Of a DNA stretch of 64,000 nt, positions 48,276 to 60,602 are shown one piece after another. This DNA is from Artocarpus heterophyllus. Lineage: Eukaryota > Streptophyta > Magnoliopsida > Rosales > Moraceae. The position numbers and the translations under genes were made by a program. The stretch is from contig CM046340.1 of assembly GCA_025403435.1 (NCBI GenBank), positions 10,836,916 to 10,900,915 on the forward strand, in the 5' to 3' direction. Each line of letters starts with the position of its first letter. Position 1 is the stretch's first letter. Under the pieces are notes generated by a model. The model ran no database searches, was not told where the DNA came from, and worked only from the letters and a program-made list of their open reading frames with translations.

Positions 48276-49960
48276 TTTCAACTGGAGACATAAGGTGGGG
48301 AAAATAAATAATAATTATTTTCAAAAAAATAATAATCAAGTAAATTGATGAGGAGACTCGACTAGAAAAGAGACTAAAGCCCTTTCATCAAGGAGCCAAA
48401 TATTTGAGGGGAAAAAAAAAAAGAAAATAGAGATTCCATTGCATTTAATAAATACTTATCCTGTCATGTAAACGGCATTTTTAGCCTTCTTTCAAGGGAT
48501 TCCTTAATTCATCTACCGTACTTTATAATGCATGATAGATACTGCATCCTCCTAAACTCAAACCCCTCTTCACCTTAATCTTTAGAAAAGGATTTTTTTT
48601 TATAGACCTAAATTCAGCTTTTGTTCTCCCACCCCCCATGGATCATCTTTTCTTTTCCACATTTAATTACTAGATGTTTAAAAAACAATTATAAAAAAAA
48701 AGGGTAAACCAAAAATAAACATTAACTAAAAAAGGTAGAGTAGGTCAATGGAAAAAACACAAATCAATAATCTACTAAAATTGCAAAAAACATACATAGT
48801 ATATGATTAAGAATAGTCTGCATAGACCATAAAATTGTAGAATACTTTCATCTTAAACAAATATTTGAATAGTGATTAGACTAAGGGTTTGCCAATATGC
48901 AATACATAATGGGACATTATAGAATAGAGCTTAATTCTAAAGAAATGTAAAAGAAGAGAGGGGACAAAAAGCTAGGAATAGGGAATCCAAAGGCGTGGTT
49001 GAGTAAAATAGAAGAGACTCACCGTCCCACTTCCTTAAAGCAACCTTCCCCAGGCCCTTCTTTGAAGTCAGCTTGTTCAATAATTATTACATGTTGTGCC
49101 ATATTTTTAAACATAATTTTTATTCATGCCATACTTTTAAACATAATTTTTATTCTTGCCACATTTTAAAAAGTTATGCCACATTATTACTCACATTATT
49201 TGTTTAAAGTATGCCACACTAAAATATTTGTAGCATTTATAAAAGTAAGTTTTAAAATATGGCATTTATAAAGATTCCTTTTTATAAAAAAATTCAATTT
49301 CAGCCAAAAAATTTAATGGTGCCAAATTCATGAGTTTTCGTCTTGGAATCTGCTTTTAATAAAATATTGGAACCTGTTGTGTATGCTTATTAGGTAAATG
49401 AATCCACAAACATGCTCCACAATAGCCCTAGAGTAAATTAGGTTGTACAACACTTTCTTACCACCACTATTGTGTTTTACCACTTTTTCTCCATTTGATC
49501 CATATAATTTTTCCTAATTAAAAAGACCAAAAGACCCTTATTACACATGTTCTACCTTTTTCCTCTATTTTATTACATATGTTTGCCTAAGACTAAACAC
49601 AAAATACTTGAGAAAATGATGTCTTTATTTTTGTTAAAAGTGATATATTTCATATTTTCTTATAAAAATGGTTGACCACTGAAGTGATGTTTCTAAAATT
49701 GACTTTCACGTGCGTGTTAAGAGATGTGTGAAAGACACCAAATTGGGCTGGGTTGAAGGCCGTGACAAACTTGGCGGCCTCTATGACAAACAAGTAGGCC
49801 CAATGATTGATTTTTATAGAATCTGTATATTTTATTTAGATAAAAAATGATTATTGATGTGTAGCAAACTTCTACACCTACTGATAAGACAGAAAGAACC
49901 TAAGTCAACTTTATGAAAAAAAAAAAAATGTATGCTCTCTCGCTCAGTTCTACTCTAACA
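46830..49960. other. Intergenic, no gene supported
   Basis: Contains an (AT)n microsatellite at 48210-48272 and a repeated GCCATA/TTTTAAACATAATTTTTATT motif at 49100-49170. No protein-like frames. Confidence 0.5.
47085..47111. repeat. (AG)n microsatellite in the upstream region of the proline-rich gene
   Basis: An uninterrupted AG run about 260-290 bp upstream of the start of the minus-strand gene. GAGA tracts are common near plant promoters and leaders. Confidence 0.9.
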
Positions 49961-51177
49961 ATTAGAAGCTAAATCAATTGACCGGACGTAGGCCTCAAAG
50001 GTAGACCCTTTTTATTTAAACAAGTGGATAGTTGATAGTTGTGTAACAACATTTTAAAATGCAGTTTGTATTTGACTAAATCACGTGAACTTAATGTGGG
50101 CATGCCATAAAATCCATCCAGTTTGAACCAGTCATCTTTTGCCCTGTCACAGAACGAAGTCACTTCCAGACACTCACCATTACACACCAATTTTTACAAG
50201 TAACGTCTGTTCAAGAGAATATTCAAGACAAACATGAACAAAGTGGAAAAGCAAGATGTTAGGCGAAGGAACACATAAAAGAAAAAGCCAATCAAAAAGC
50301 ACCAACCCCCCACTCCAACGGGAAACTACAAATCCCAAACTGTACACATGCATATCTCGAGTCATATTTATCGCTCTCTTTGATTCAAGGAGTCCTATTT
50401 CGAAAATTATATCAGTTAACTATCTCTTCACAAATGAAATGGGACAAATATCAGCAAGTGCTAAGTTCAAACATGCAAATGATATGTATGCATAAATCAA
50501 TAAAACAGCCCATTTTGTATTAATTTTCAGTAGTCATAATGCTAACATCAACTAGATGGTTCTGTAAGGCGGTTTGTATTTCCAGACTAATTAGACTGGC
50601 CCTTTTCACGAAAGATATATATCTAGTCAAAAGAAGAATCCAGAATATGTTTATCCAATTAATTTCCTCAGAGAGTCCAATTTGCAACGTCATATCAAGT
50701 AAAATATCTCATCTCAACAATCAAATATCCCCAACCCAATCATATCACTAAGGCATTATTATAAATAGATAAAAAAAAATGAAGGTCACTCACTTTGAAT
50801 TGTATTATCCATAGTGGAACCCGCAAATACAACCACATTCCACTAAAATTAGAGCCAAAACTTACAACTGCATTCCCTTTTATTACATTACAGTAGTGAA
50901 TTCTAGAGACCAATCAAACTAAGGCAGCCAAGCCCACATGATCATGCAAAACAACAAAGCTATGCCCAACTCAGAAACAACTCTAATAGTCGTCAAGACT
51001 ATTTTCATCGTCGTTCGGTACAAGTCTTGTCACAATTAGCTTCTATGCCAATTCCACTCCAACATCTTTATCCAAACAGTTTTTCACGGTAAGACTCTAT
51101 ACTCGGGCTGCATTGGAAACTCCATCCATAGAAATTCTTCCCTTCTTTTCAAACATGACGAGGCAATTGTGCACCCC
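49960..51177 (-). other. Possible 3' end of a minus-strand transcript
   Basis: Read on the minus strand, 51177-50850 contains short open frames ending near 51100 and 51070 and then a TAATAAAAG polyadenylation-like site near 50880. Further on, 50190-49970 is another open stretch ending near an AAATAAAAAG site. No product was recognised. The retroelement cluster starts at its upstream side, so a host gene could have been interrupted; equally this may be non-coding. Confidence 0.2.
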
Positions 51178-51619
51178 CTTGACACAACTGTAGACTTTTT
51201 GACAAATATACACCAAGTCTAGAAATCAAATATATTTGACTTTTCCTTACTCAAAAAGGAAAAGGAACCTAAAGATGAAGTGTATAAAATTTCTCTGGCA
51301 ATCTCCTTAAATGTGATTGTAAATCACAATCCATGGACAATGAAGGACTGGAATCATGGTATGGTCAATATGTATGCCTGATCAGATTCTTAGACTATTA
51401 TACGGTGTTACAAGTTGAAACTTGTCAGAAATACTCTCATTGAGGGATTTAGAATTTAGAGTAAGATTTATTATGCAAGTAAATAAGTGGAGATACGATA
51501 ACTGAAATTTGAAGGACAAACAACATTAACGGTTTAGACTCAGAATTGGAATCATAATTTTTACCAGTATTACTAGAATTGAAATTTCGAGGACGAAATT
51601 TCTTTAAGGGGGGTAGAGC
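51178..51619 (+). mobile_element. 3' end of a Ty3-type retroelement interior, with a short inverted fragment at its left
   Basis: 51213-51619 matches 62966-63367 almost base for base and ends in ATTTCGAGGACGAAATTTC and the polypurine tract, the classic close of Ty3-type interiors. To its left, 51178-51212 matches 61458-61493 in inverse orientation. The two pieces are joined out of order, so this is a rearranged edge rather than a clean insertion site. Confidence 0.75.
51606..51619 (+). other. Polypurine tract
   Basis: AAGGGGGGTAGAGC lies directly before the TGTGACACCC start of the LTR, the plus-strand priming site of an LTR retrotransposon. The same tract precedes the LTRs starting at 54930 and 63368. 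Confidence 0.85.
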
Positions 51620-54019
51620 TGTGACACCCGTTATTCTCCTAAGGGTATTAAGGTAATTAGATTAATTACCTAGTATATATATAAAAAAAATCAGAAAATC
51701 TCTCATAATTCGAAACTCTCTCTCTCTCTACTTTCTCTCTCTAAAAAATTCTCTCTCTCTCCTCAAAGATCGTTTGAGATTTCGGCATCCGTTTTCGACA
51801 CCTCCCGCACCAATGGAAAGCTCTCGACGAGCTGAGTCCAACGAGGTGCCGCGTCGCCCAAAACGCCGCCGGAGGAGACCACACGCGCCGCCCAAAGTGG
51901 CGGCAAAACCCATTTCTTTCCGACGAGATATCTTCGCCGTCCGACGTCCGATCGACGTGATTCTTGTTCCTACACGACCACCGTGATGAGAGGAACAAAA
52001 CCCACCCTTGGTGGCAGCTCAACAACCGCCGGATTGCTCCGCCCGCCTATTGCCGCCGTGCACCGCCGCCCCCATGGTGGAACTCCGCCTTGCCGGAGGA
52101 GGTGACTGACACCACCCCTCCCAATGAGTTCAGAGGATCAAGGGGAGTAAAACCCCTCGATCAATTGCACGGAAGGAGCCGGTTTCGCCGGAGAACGGCC
52201 AACGCCGCCGTCAACCGCCGCGGGAGCCTCCGTTTTGGCTCTTCCCAGCCACGTTTCTTCAAATTGGATGAGGGGAAATGCTCATAGGAGGATGGGTAGC
52301 AAAAGCCCTCAGCCAATTTCAGGTTTCCATCGTCGGAGAATCAAGATCGGAGCTCATCCATTTCTACCGACGTTGTACTTCACGACCCGCTATGTTAGAG
52401 ACAGAATTGGGTGAAATTGACCCGCCATTGGACTCAGAAGGGTCGATTTAGGGGGGGTAGGCCCGAGCCCAGCTGCCAACGGACCCCGATTGACGCCGGT
52501 CAACTACGGTCAAAGTCGGTCAACGCCGGTCAACGGTGGTCAACGTCGGTCAACGGCCAGTCAAAGGCTAAATTGGAATTTTATGATCCGGACCTCCGAT
52601 CGAAGATCTGAGACCGCCTCCTGACTCGCTTCGATGCTCTGGATGCAATGGTGACCTCCGTTTGAGCAAATTCCACTCCGATGAAAATCATCCGGTACCG
52701 ACTGCACGCGAATCGAGGCGATTCAAACAGCAGTATCGGAGTCCAGAATGACGTTTTCAAGAATGTATGATCTCCAGGAAGCATTCCTAGCCATTCATAG
52801 TCGCTCGAGGAGCACTACAGAGGATGCTTCGTAGATACAGCGAGATACAACTGGATCTGTTTTGCTTGGAGTTCAAGATCAAGGGAGTATGGAGCTAACG
52901 TTAATTGATTCCAGGATTAAGAGACTGTTGATAAGCTTGAAAGGTAGGGATTCTATTACTCATTTTTGTGAGGTTTTTATAGAATTAAAATTGATTGTTT
53001 TGCCGCAATATATATATATCTATGTTGAACTGATATTATATGAGTATCACATATGAAACTATGACATGGACTCGTCTTGTATTGTACGACGATGAACATA
53101 ATGAATTGACACATGTTATAAATTGAGAAGCATGGTTAGGAAAACTAACTCTATTAATAATGATTCAATATAGAGAAATTGTGAGACATGAAGAGAGCGA
53201 CGGTTACGTCCTTGGGCATGAATACCCTAAAAGGTAAAATAGGGGGAAGGCGATGACGCTTCCTTGGGTTGAAAGTCCCAGAACACACTGTACAGGAATC
53301 GATTTGGTGAGGGGAGACTCGAGGCTTGATGTCCCCTCACCGGAACACCGTTGGAATGTTTATAGGGTGATCAAGTGCGCCCATTTGGGTTTCGATGAGT
53401 TGAGTGATACTCAATTTAACATGGATACCTAGGAACAATGATGATTGGTAATATTTGTATAAATGTGTAATTATGACACTTGGTAATGATTAACTACGGT
53501 ATCCATAAGATGTGATCATAATAAACCTCATAATCTGGAATATGATGTGACTTACTAACCATGCAGGTTTTAATGTGGTAATGATAAAAACCTAAAGGTG
53601 AGTAATGGCTTTCTCTACTGAGCATAGTGTCGCTCATTCCCTTATGTTTATATTTTTTCAGGACTCACTAAGTGTGAGGTGGCTACGAGAAATATAGTTG
53701 AGAAAGTGATGTAACTATATTACATTGGGACTTCTTCAATCGTTGAGAATGTTCTTCATGATAATGTAAGCATCAATTGTTACTTTCTGCGACTGTATTA
53801 CAATATGTTGAGGGTTAAAATGATGATGACAACAGTTTATATTATTAAATTTAAGGTGCTACATTAAAACTGTGGTTTATTTGTCGTTTATATTTTTATT
53901 TTTGAGTTGAGAGTTTTTATTTAAGTCCCGGGCAAATTTTATTTTTAAGGTTTTACTTTTATTATTTATTTTTATTTTATCTCATTAAAAACTGTTAACC
54001 CCCATATAGGGGCGTTACA
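51620..54019 (+). mobile_element. Ty3-type LTR, copy 1 (2400 bp, complete)
   Basis: Runs from TGTGACACCCG to GGGGCGTTACA, with a polypurine tract before it and a primer-binding site 7 bp after it. A TATA-like TATATATATAAA sits at 51674-51685, only about 55 bp in, so U3 is very short. It is followed by a CT-rich leader and a 1-kb GC-rich block (about 51770-52800) with the GGTCAAC minisatellite (52495-52562), then an AT-rich second half. Open frames in the GC-rich block (for example 51774-51986) recur in every copy, but copies are too similar for this to argue for coding. Confidence 0.9.
52495..52562 (+). repeat. GGTCAAC minisatellite in LTR copy 1 (10-bp period)
   Basis: Six units of the type xxGGTCAACG plus one partial. 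On the other strand each unit gives TTGACC, the W-box core. Copy 2 (about 55797-55852) has four units and inverted copy 3 (about 58103-58175) has six. Confidence 0.85.
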
Positions 54020-54806
54020 GAATTTTTGGTATCAGAGCCTAGGTTCGGTTAACCTAGGGAGTGTAGCACCACTTTAAAAAATATATTTTTGAGATGGTTT
54101 TGAAGCTGAATTTTCATTGTCATCATCAAAATGAACCTTCACATTGATTTATACAGTCTAAAAGGATGTAACATGGAAAGGCCATAGAATGAAAATATTA
54201 ATAGTTATATGGGTACAATAATTATATAGAAGGAAAGTATTAATAGTTATAAGGGAATGATAATTATATGGAATGAGTTTATAAGTAGAATGCTTATGAG
54301 AGATTCGTATAATATTTGGATCTATAAGCATATTTAATTCGTATAAACGATGAGAAATTCGTATAGATACGAGGATTTAAGAGCCTTTTGTCTCGTGAAA
54401 AACAATAAGAAATATAAGGCTTGATTTATTGATTTTAAAGTTTGACATAGATATGCCAAATTTTTCGTAATTGATTCAAACCTAAGTAATGATTATGTGT
54501 GGATTCGATGGAGCACATAAGTATCAATATCTTTTCTTAAAAGTTCTATTTATTTGAGGAATATGATATAAGTTGGGAATCATGGTATTGAATCTTGAGA
54601 GAGATAAATGTTAGACTTTTGGTCTGTTGAGACTGTGTAAAGTCTAGAATGCATGAATCTCAAAAATTGGAATATTTTGTTACATACATTGTATTTAAGT
54701 GTATCAGTGAATCTTTATATATAGATGCAATAGAAAAATGATCAATAGGAGTTTCCTTAAGTAAATCATAATACTTAAGGCACTTATAATAATTTTGGAT
54801 AATTAC
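54020..54806 (+). mobile_element. 5' interior of the retroelement, with primer-binding site
   Basis: Follows LTR copy 1. TGGTATCAGAGC at 54027-54038 is the standard site pairing with initiator Met tRNA. An 8-bp perfect hairpin, CCTAGGTT-CGGTT-AACCTAGG, follows immediately. The remaining sequence is AT-rich and non-coding and matches 59035-59803 almost exactly. It stops at an ACGATAA word where the 3' interior end begins, so the middle is deleted. Confidence 0.85.
54027..54038 (+). other. Primer-binding site for initiator Met tRNA
   Basis: TGGTATCAGAGC, 7 bp after the LTR end. This is the commonest primer site of plant LTR retrotransposons. The interior starting at 59035 lacks it. Confidence 0.9.
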
Positions 54807-54929
54807 GATAACTTAAATTTGGAGGACAAACAACATTAACGGTTTAGACTCAGAATTGGAATCATAATTTTTACTAGTATTACTAGAATTGAAATTTCGA
54901 GGACGAAATTTCTTTAAGGGGGGTAGAGC
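54807..54929 (+). mobile_element. 3' interior end joined directly to the 5' interior
   Basis: Matches 63247-63367, including the GAGGACGAAATTTC block and polypurine tract. Joined at the ACGATAA word, it makes a retroelement interior of only about 900 bp between LTR copies 1 and 2. Confidence 0.8.
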
Positions 54930-56141
54930 TGTGACACCTGTTATTCTCCTAAGGGTATTAAGGTAATTAGATTAATTACCTAGTATATATATAAAAAAAA
55001 TCAAAAAATCTCTCATAATTCGAAACTCTCTCTCTACTTTCTCTCTCTAAAAAATTCTCTCTCTCCTCAAAGATCGTTTGAGATTTCGGCATCCGTTTTC
55101 GACACCTCCCGCACCAATGGAAAGCTCTCGACGAGCTAAGTCCAACGAGGTGCCGCGCCGCCCAAAACGCCGCCGAAGGAGACCACACGCGCCGCCCAAA
55201 GTGGCGGCAAAACCCATTTCTTTCCGACGAGATATCTTCGCCGTCCGACGTCCGATCGACGTGATTCTTGTTCCTACACGACCACCGTGATGAGAGGAAC
55301 AAAACCCACCCTTGGTGGCAGCTCAACAACCGCCGGATTGCTCCGCCCGCCTATTGCCGCCGTGCACCGCCGCCCCCATGGTGGAACTCCGCCTTGCCGG
55401 AGGAGGTGACTGACACCACCCCTCCCAATGAGTTCAGAGGATCAAGGGGAGTAAAACCCCTCGATCAATTGCACGGAAGGAGCCGGTTTCGCCGGAGAAC
55501 GGCCAACGCCGCCGTCAACCGCCGCGGGAGCCTCCGTTTTGGCTCTTCCCAGCCACGTTTCTTCAAATTGGATGAGGGGAAATGCTCATAGGAGGATGGG
55601 TAGCAAAAGCCCTCAGCCAATTTCAGGTTTCCATCGTCGGAGAATCAAGATCGGAGCTCATCCATTTCTACCGACGTTGTACTTCACGACCCGCTATGTT
55701 AGAGGCAGAATTGGGTGAAATTGACCCCGCCATTGGACTCAGAAGGGTCGATTTAGGGGGGGTAGGCCCGAGCCCAGCTGCCAACGGACCCCGATTGACG
55801 CCGGTCAACGCCGGTCAACGGTGGTCAACGTCGGTCAACGGCCAGTCAAAGGCTAAATTGGAATTTTGTGATCCGGACCTCCGATCGAAGATCCGAGACC
55901 GCCTCCTGACTCGTTTCGATGCTCTGGATGCAATGGTGACCTCCGTTTGAGCAAATTCCACTCCGATGAAAATCATCCGGTACCGACTGCACGCGAATCG
56001 AGGCGATTCAAACAGCAGTATCGGAGTCCAGAATGACGTTTTCAAGAATGTATGATCTCCAGGAAGCATTCCTAGCCATTCATAGTCGCTCGAGGAGCAC
56101 TACAAAGGATGCTTCGTAGATACAGCGAGATACAACTGGAT
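54930..56141 (+). mobile_element. Ty3-type LTR, copy 2 (first half only)
   Basis: Starts TGTGACACCTG and follows copy 1 to CTGGAT (equivalent to 52856 in copy 1), then switches to inverted interior sequence. Its minisatellite has four GGTCAAC units rather than six. The second half of the LTR is missing here. Confidence 0.85.
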
Positions 56142-56668
56142 AAGCTTTTCAAAATTCAAACATATTACTGTACCGTATGTGACGTGTCTGATAAGATAAT
56201 ATATTTTTCATTAAACAGCTATCCTCATGACACAAACATTCAATCCAAATAATATACTCATATTTCATATGGAATATCCCCATAACTGACTCTGGTACTT
56301 CCACATAATATTAACAGAATATTACACATTACAAACATAATACGGATACGTTTCGAGAGTACAAGGCACTCCGTATACCAGCTATCCATATCATGCATGC
56401 TTAGAGGATACAAAAACATCGATAAACAAAAGATCGGACCTTAAGAAGGATGCGTTTCGAGAGCATCAAGTACTCCGTATCCAGCCATCCCGGCATTAGG
56501 CTCAATGAATCTAAAAGATTTAACAACGACGTACCACAAGAAACACAGAATACAAGGCAAACGGTTATTCGTAACACACGAAATACGGACACACATGCCT
56601 ACATGCCAAAGATAAAACAAAAAGATTAGACTCTAATTGTATAACTTTTGACAATTGAGGGTCTTCTG
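56136..56668 (-). mobile_element. Inverted interior fragment lacking the LOG-like segment
   Basis: On the minus strand this reads pieces equivalent to about 61510-61554, then 62425-62836, then 61311-61385. The LOG-like gene segment (61555-62414) is absent: the two flanks meet at a single TAATCTTTTT (56619-56628). The third piece is out of its order in the longer interior, joined at an AAATAT word. A piece of the small frame after LOG (on the minus strand at 56401-56592) is a by-product. Confidence 0.8.
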
Positions 56669-59034
56669 TTATGGGGGTTAACAGTTTTTAATGAGATAAA
56701 ATAAAAATAAATAATAAAAGTAAAACCTTAAAAATAAAATTTGCCCAGGACTTAAATGAAAACTCTCAACTCAAAAATAAAAATATAAACGACAAATAAA
56801 CCACAGTTTTAATGTAGCACCTTAAATTTAATAATATAAACTGTTGTTATCATCATTTTAACCCTCAACACATTGTAATAGTCACAGAAAGTAACAATTG
56901 ATGCTTACATTATCATGAAGAACATTCTCAACGATTGAAGCAGTCCCAATGTAATATAGTTACATCACTTCCTCAACTATATTTCTCGTAGCCACCTCAC
57001 ACTTAGTGAGTCCTGAAAAGATAAAAATATAAGGGAATGAGCGACACTATGCTCAGTAGAGAAAGCCATTACTCACCTTTAGGTTTTTATCATTACCACA
57101 TTAAAATCTGCATGGTTAATAGGTTACATCATATTCCAGATTATGAGGTTTATTATGATCACATCTTATGGATACCGTAGTTAATCATTACCAAGTGTCA
57201 TAATTACACATTTATACAAATATTACCAATCATCATTGTTCCTAGGTATCCATGTTAAATTGAGTATCACTCAACTCATCGAAACCCAAATGGGCGCACT
57301 TGATCACCCTATAAACATTCCAAGGGTGTTCCGGTGAGGGGACATCAAGCCTCGAGTCCTCACCAAATCGATTCCTGTACAGTGTGTTCTGGGACTTTCA
57401 ACCCAAGGAACCGTCATCGCCTTCCCCCTATTTTACCTTTTAGGGTATTCATGCTCAAGGACGTAACCGTCGCCCTCTTCATGTCTCACAATTTCTCTAT
57501 ATTGAATCATTATTAATAGAGTTAGTTTTCCTAACCATGCTTCTCAATTTATAACATGTGTCAATTCATTATGTTCCTCGCCGTACAATACAAGACGAGT
57601 CCATGTCATAGTTTCATATGTGATACTCATATAATATCAGTTCAACATAGATATATATATATTGCGGCAAAACAATCAATTTTAATTCTATAAAAACCTC
57701 ACAAAAATGAGTAATAGAATCCCTACCTTTCAAGCTTATCAACAGTCTCTTAATCTTGGAATCAATTAACGTTAGCTCCATACTCCCTTGATCTTGAACT
57801 CCAAGCAAAACAGATCCAGTTGTATCTCGTTGTATCTACGAAGCATCCTCTGTAGTGCTCCTCGAGCGACTATGAATGGCTAGGAATGCTTCCTGGAGAT
57901 CATACATTCTTGAAAACGTCATTCTGGACTCCGATACTGCTGTTTGAATCGCCTCGATTCGCGTACAGTCGGTACCAGATGATTTTCATCGGAGTGGAAT
58001 TTGCTCAAATGGAGGTCACCATTGCATCCAGAGCATCGAAACGAGTCAGGAGGCGGTCTCGGATCTTCGATCGGAGGTCCGGATCATAAAATTCCAATTT
58101 AGCCTTTGACTGGCCGTTGACCGACGTTGACCACCGTTGACCGGCGTTGACCGACTTTGACCGGCGTTGACCGTCGTTGGCAGCTGGGCTCGGGCCTACC
58201 CCCCCTAAATCGACCCTTCTGAGTCCAATGACGGGGTCAATTTCACCCAATTCTGCCTCTAACATAGCGGGTCGTGAAGTACAACGTCGGTAGAAATGGA
58301 TGAGCTCCGATCTTGATTCTCCGACGATGGAAACCTGAAATTGGCTGAGGGCTTTTGCTACCCATCCTCCTATGAGCATTTCTCCTCATCCAATTTGAAG
58401 AAACGTGGCTGGGAAGAGCCAAAACGGAGGCTCCCGCGGCGGTTGACGGCGGCGTTGGCCGTTCTCCGGTGAAACCGGCTCCTTCCGTGCAATTGATCGA
58501 GGGGTTTTACTCCCCTTGATCCTCTGAACTCATTGGGAGGGGTGGTGTCAGTCACCTCCTCCGGCAAGGCGGAGTTCCACCATGGGGGCGGCGGTGCACG
58601 ACGGCAATAGGCGGGCAGAGCAATCCGGCGGTTGTTGAGCTGCCACCAAGGGTGGGTTTTGTTCCTCTCATCACGGTGGTCGTGTAGGAACAAGAATCAC
58701 GTCGATCGGACGTCGGACGGCGAAGATATCTCGTCGGAAAGAAATGGGTTTTGCCGCCACTTTGGGCGGCGCGTGTGGTCTCCTCCGGCGGCGTTTTGGG
58801 CGGCGCGGCACCTCGTTGGACTCAGCTCGTCGAGAGCTTTCCATTGGTGCGGGAGGTGTCGAAAACGGATGCCGAAATCTCAAACGATCTTTGAGGAGAG
58901 AGAGAGAATTTTTTAGAGAGAGAAAGTAGAGAGAGAGAGTTTCGAATTATGAGAGATTTTTTGATTTTTTTTATATATATACTAGGTAATTAATCTAATT
59001 ACCTTAATACCCTTAGGAGAATAACGGGTGTCAC
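56669..59034 (-). mobile_element. Ty3-type LTR, copy 3 (inverted, nearly complete)
   Basis: On the minus strand it runs from TGACACCCG to TAACCCCCAT, lacking a few bases at the start and about 16 at the end compared with copy 1. It contains the GC-rich block and a six-unit GGTCAAC array. At its start (59034) it abuts interior sequence in the opposite orientation, without a primer-binding site. Confidence 0.85.
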
Positions 59035-60339
59035 CTAGGTTCGGTTAACCTAGGGAGTGTAGCACCACTTTAAAAAATATATTTTTAAGATGGTTTTGAA
59101 GCTGAATTTTCATTGTCATCATCAAAATGAACCTTCACATTGATTTATACAGTCTAGAAGGATGTAACATGGAAAGGCCATAGAATGAAAATATTAATAG
59201 TTATATGAGTACAATAATTATATAGAAGGAAAGTATTAATAGTTATAAGGGAATGATAATTATATGGAATGAGTTTATAAGTAGAATGCTTATGAGAGAT
59301 TCGTATAATATTTGGATCTATAAGCATATTTAATTCGTATAAACGATGAGAAATTCGTATAGATACGAGGATTTAAGAGCCTTTTGTCTCGTGAAAAACA
59401 ATAAGAAATATAAGGCTTGATTTATTGATTTTAAAGTTTGACATAGATATGCCAAATTTTTCGTAATTGATTCAAACCTAAGTAATGATTATGTGTGGAT
59501 TCGATGGAGCACATAAGTGTCAATATCTTTTCTTAAAATTCTATTTATTTGAGGAATATGATATAAGTTGGGAATCATGGTATTGAATCTTGAGAGAGAT
59601 AAATGTTAGACTTTTGGTCTGTTGAGACTGTGTAAAGTCTAGAATGCATGAATCTCAAAATTGGAATATTTTGTTACGTACATTGTATTTAAGTGTATCA
59701 GTGAATCTTTATATATAGATGCAATAGAAAAATGATCAATAGGAGTTTCCTTAAGTAAATCATAATACTTAAGGCACTTATAATAATTTTGGATAATTAC
59801 GATAAAATGTTTAAGTTTTAGATGTTTAGATGTGAATCTTTTGGTTACCTAAGGTTTTGTTATATGAGGAAATTATATATTGTATAAGTAGAATTGTGGG
59901 GATTGTAGATGTTCTTAAGTAGTAACATCTAGTGTCTTTGTTCATTGATATGGTCTACGTTGAAAGACGTAAATCGTATTGATTTCAAGGTTAGTCACAT
60001 TCTAAACCCTTGGTAGTAATGATGATGAATCCATTGATAGATGTTGAGTATTATCAATAACATATGGGTGTATGCATTGTTCAATAAGGTTTTGATTAAA
60101 ACAAAATTATTTGAGTTGTTGGATCATTCAGGAAGATCCTTGATTGTCGTTAAATTAGATTTGTTGTTCATAGTTAACTTATCTATAGTGGACTTTGAAT
60201 TGGGTTTAAGATTTATACAAATTGGTTTTCAATTTTATGTTTGTTATTTAACTCGTTCTAAATGTGTTAAGGCCCGAAACAACCTGACCATTTTCAACTA
60301 AGAACATTTGGGCCTAGTTCAAATCTTAAATCAGTTTGA

Positions 60340-60602
60340 TTCACACTGTCTCTCCCACGTGGTCTCTATACGTGTCATATACAGTGGTTTAATTATTGTT
60401 TACAAATACGTTTACTGTGCATAAGAGCTTATTTCTCCGAGTTCACTTTTTCTCTCTTAATTTGTTATTTTCTCTCTAAATCGCAAATCCTCTTCTTTTT
60501 CATTAAAAATTCTTCTTTTTCTCTAAAAGAAGAAGGAATTCTAGGATTCTGCAATTTACTATCTTAATTTTTCCTTTCTATTTACTCTTCTTTCATCTCA
60601 TC
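60340..60602 (+). promoter_or_regulatory. Possible internal promoter and leader for the two element ORFs
   Basis: TCCCACGTGG contains a palindromic G-box, followed by TATACGTGTCATATACAG. A long CT-rich leader (CACTTTTTCTCTC to TTTCATCTC) runs directly into the first ORF, whose start has A at -3 and G at +4. A TATA box cannot be pinned down. Confidence 0.35.

Noticed and set aside
51741..52287. Coding genes in the GC-rich block of the LTRs (94-, 70- and 107-codon frames)
   Set aside because: The block lies inside an LTR, is open in several phases on both strands and shows no domain; copy-to-copy identity reflects recent duplication.
55582..55950. 122-codon frame in LTR copy 2
   Set aside because: It runs through the GGTCAAC minisatellite and exists only because unit number keeps frame here; copy 1 breaks it.
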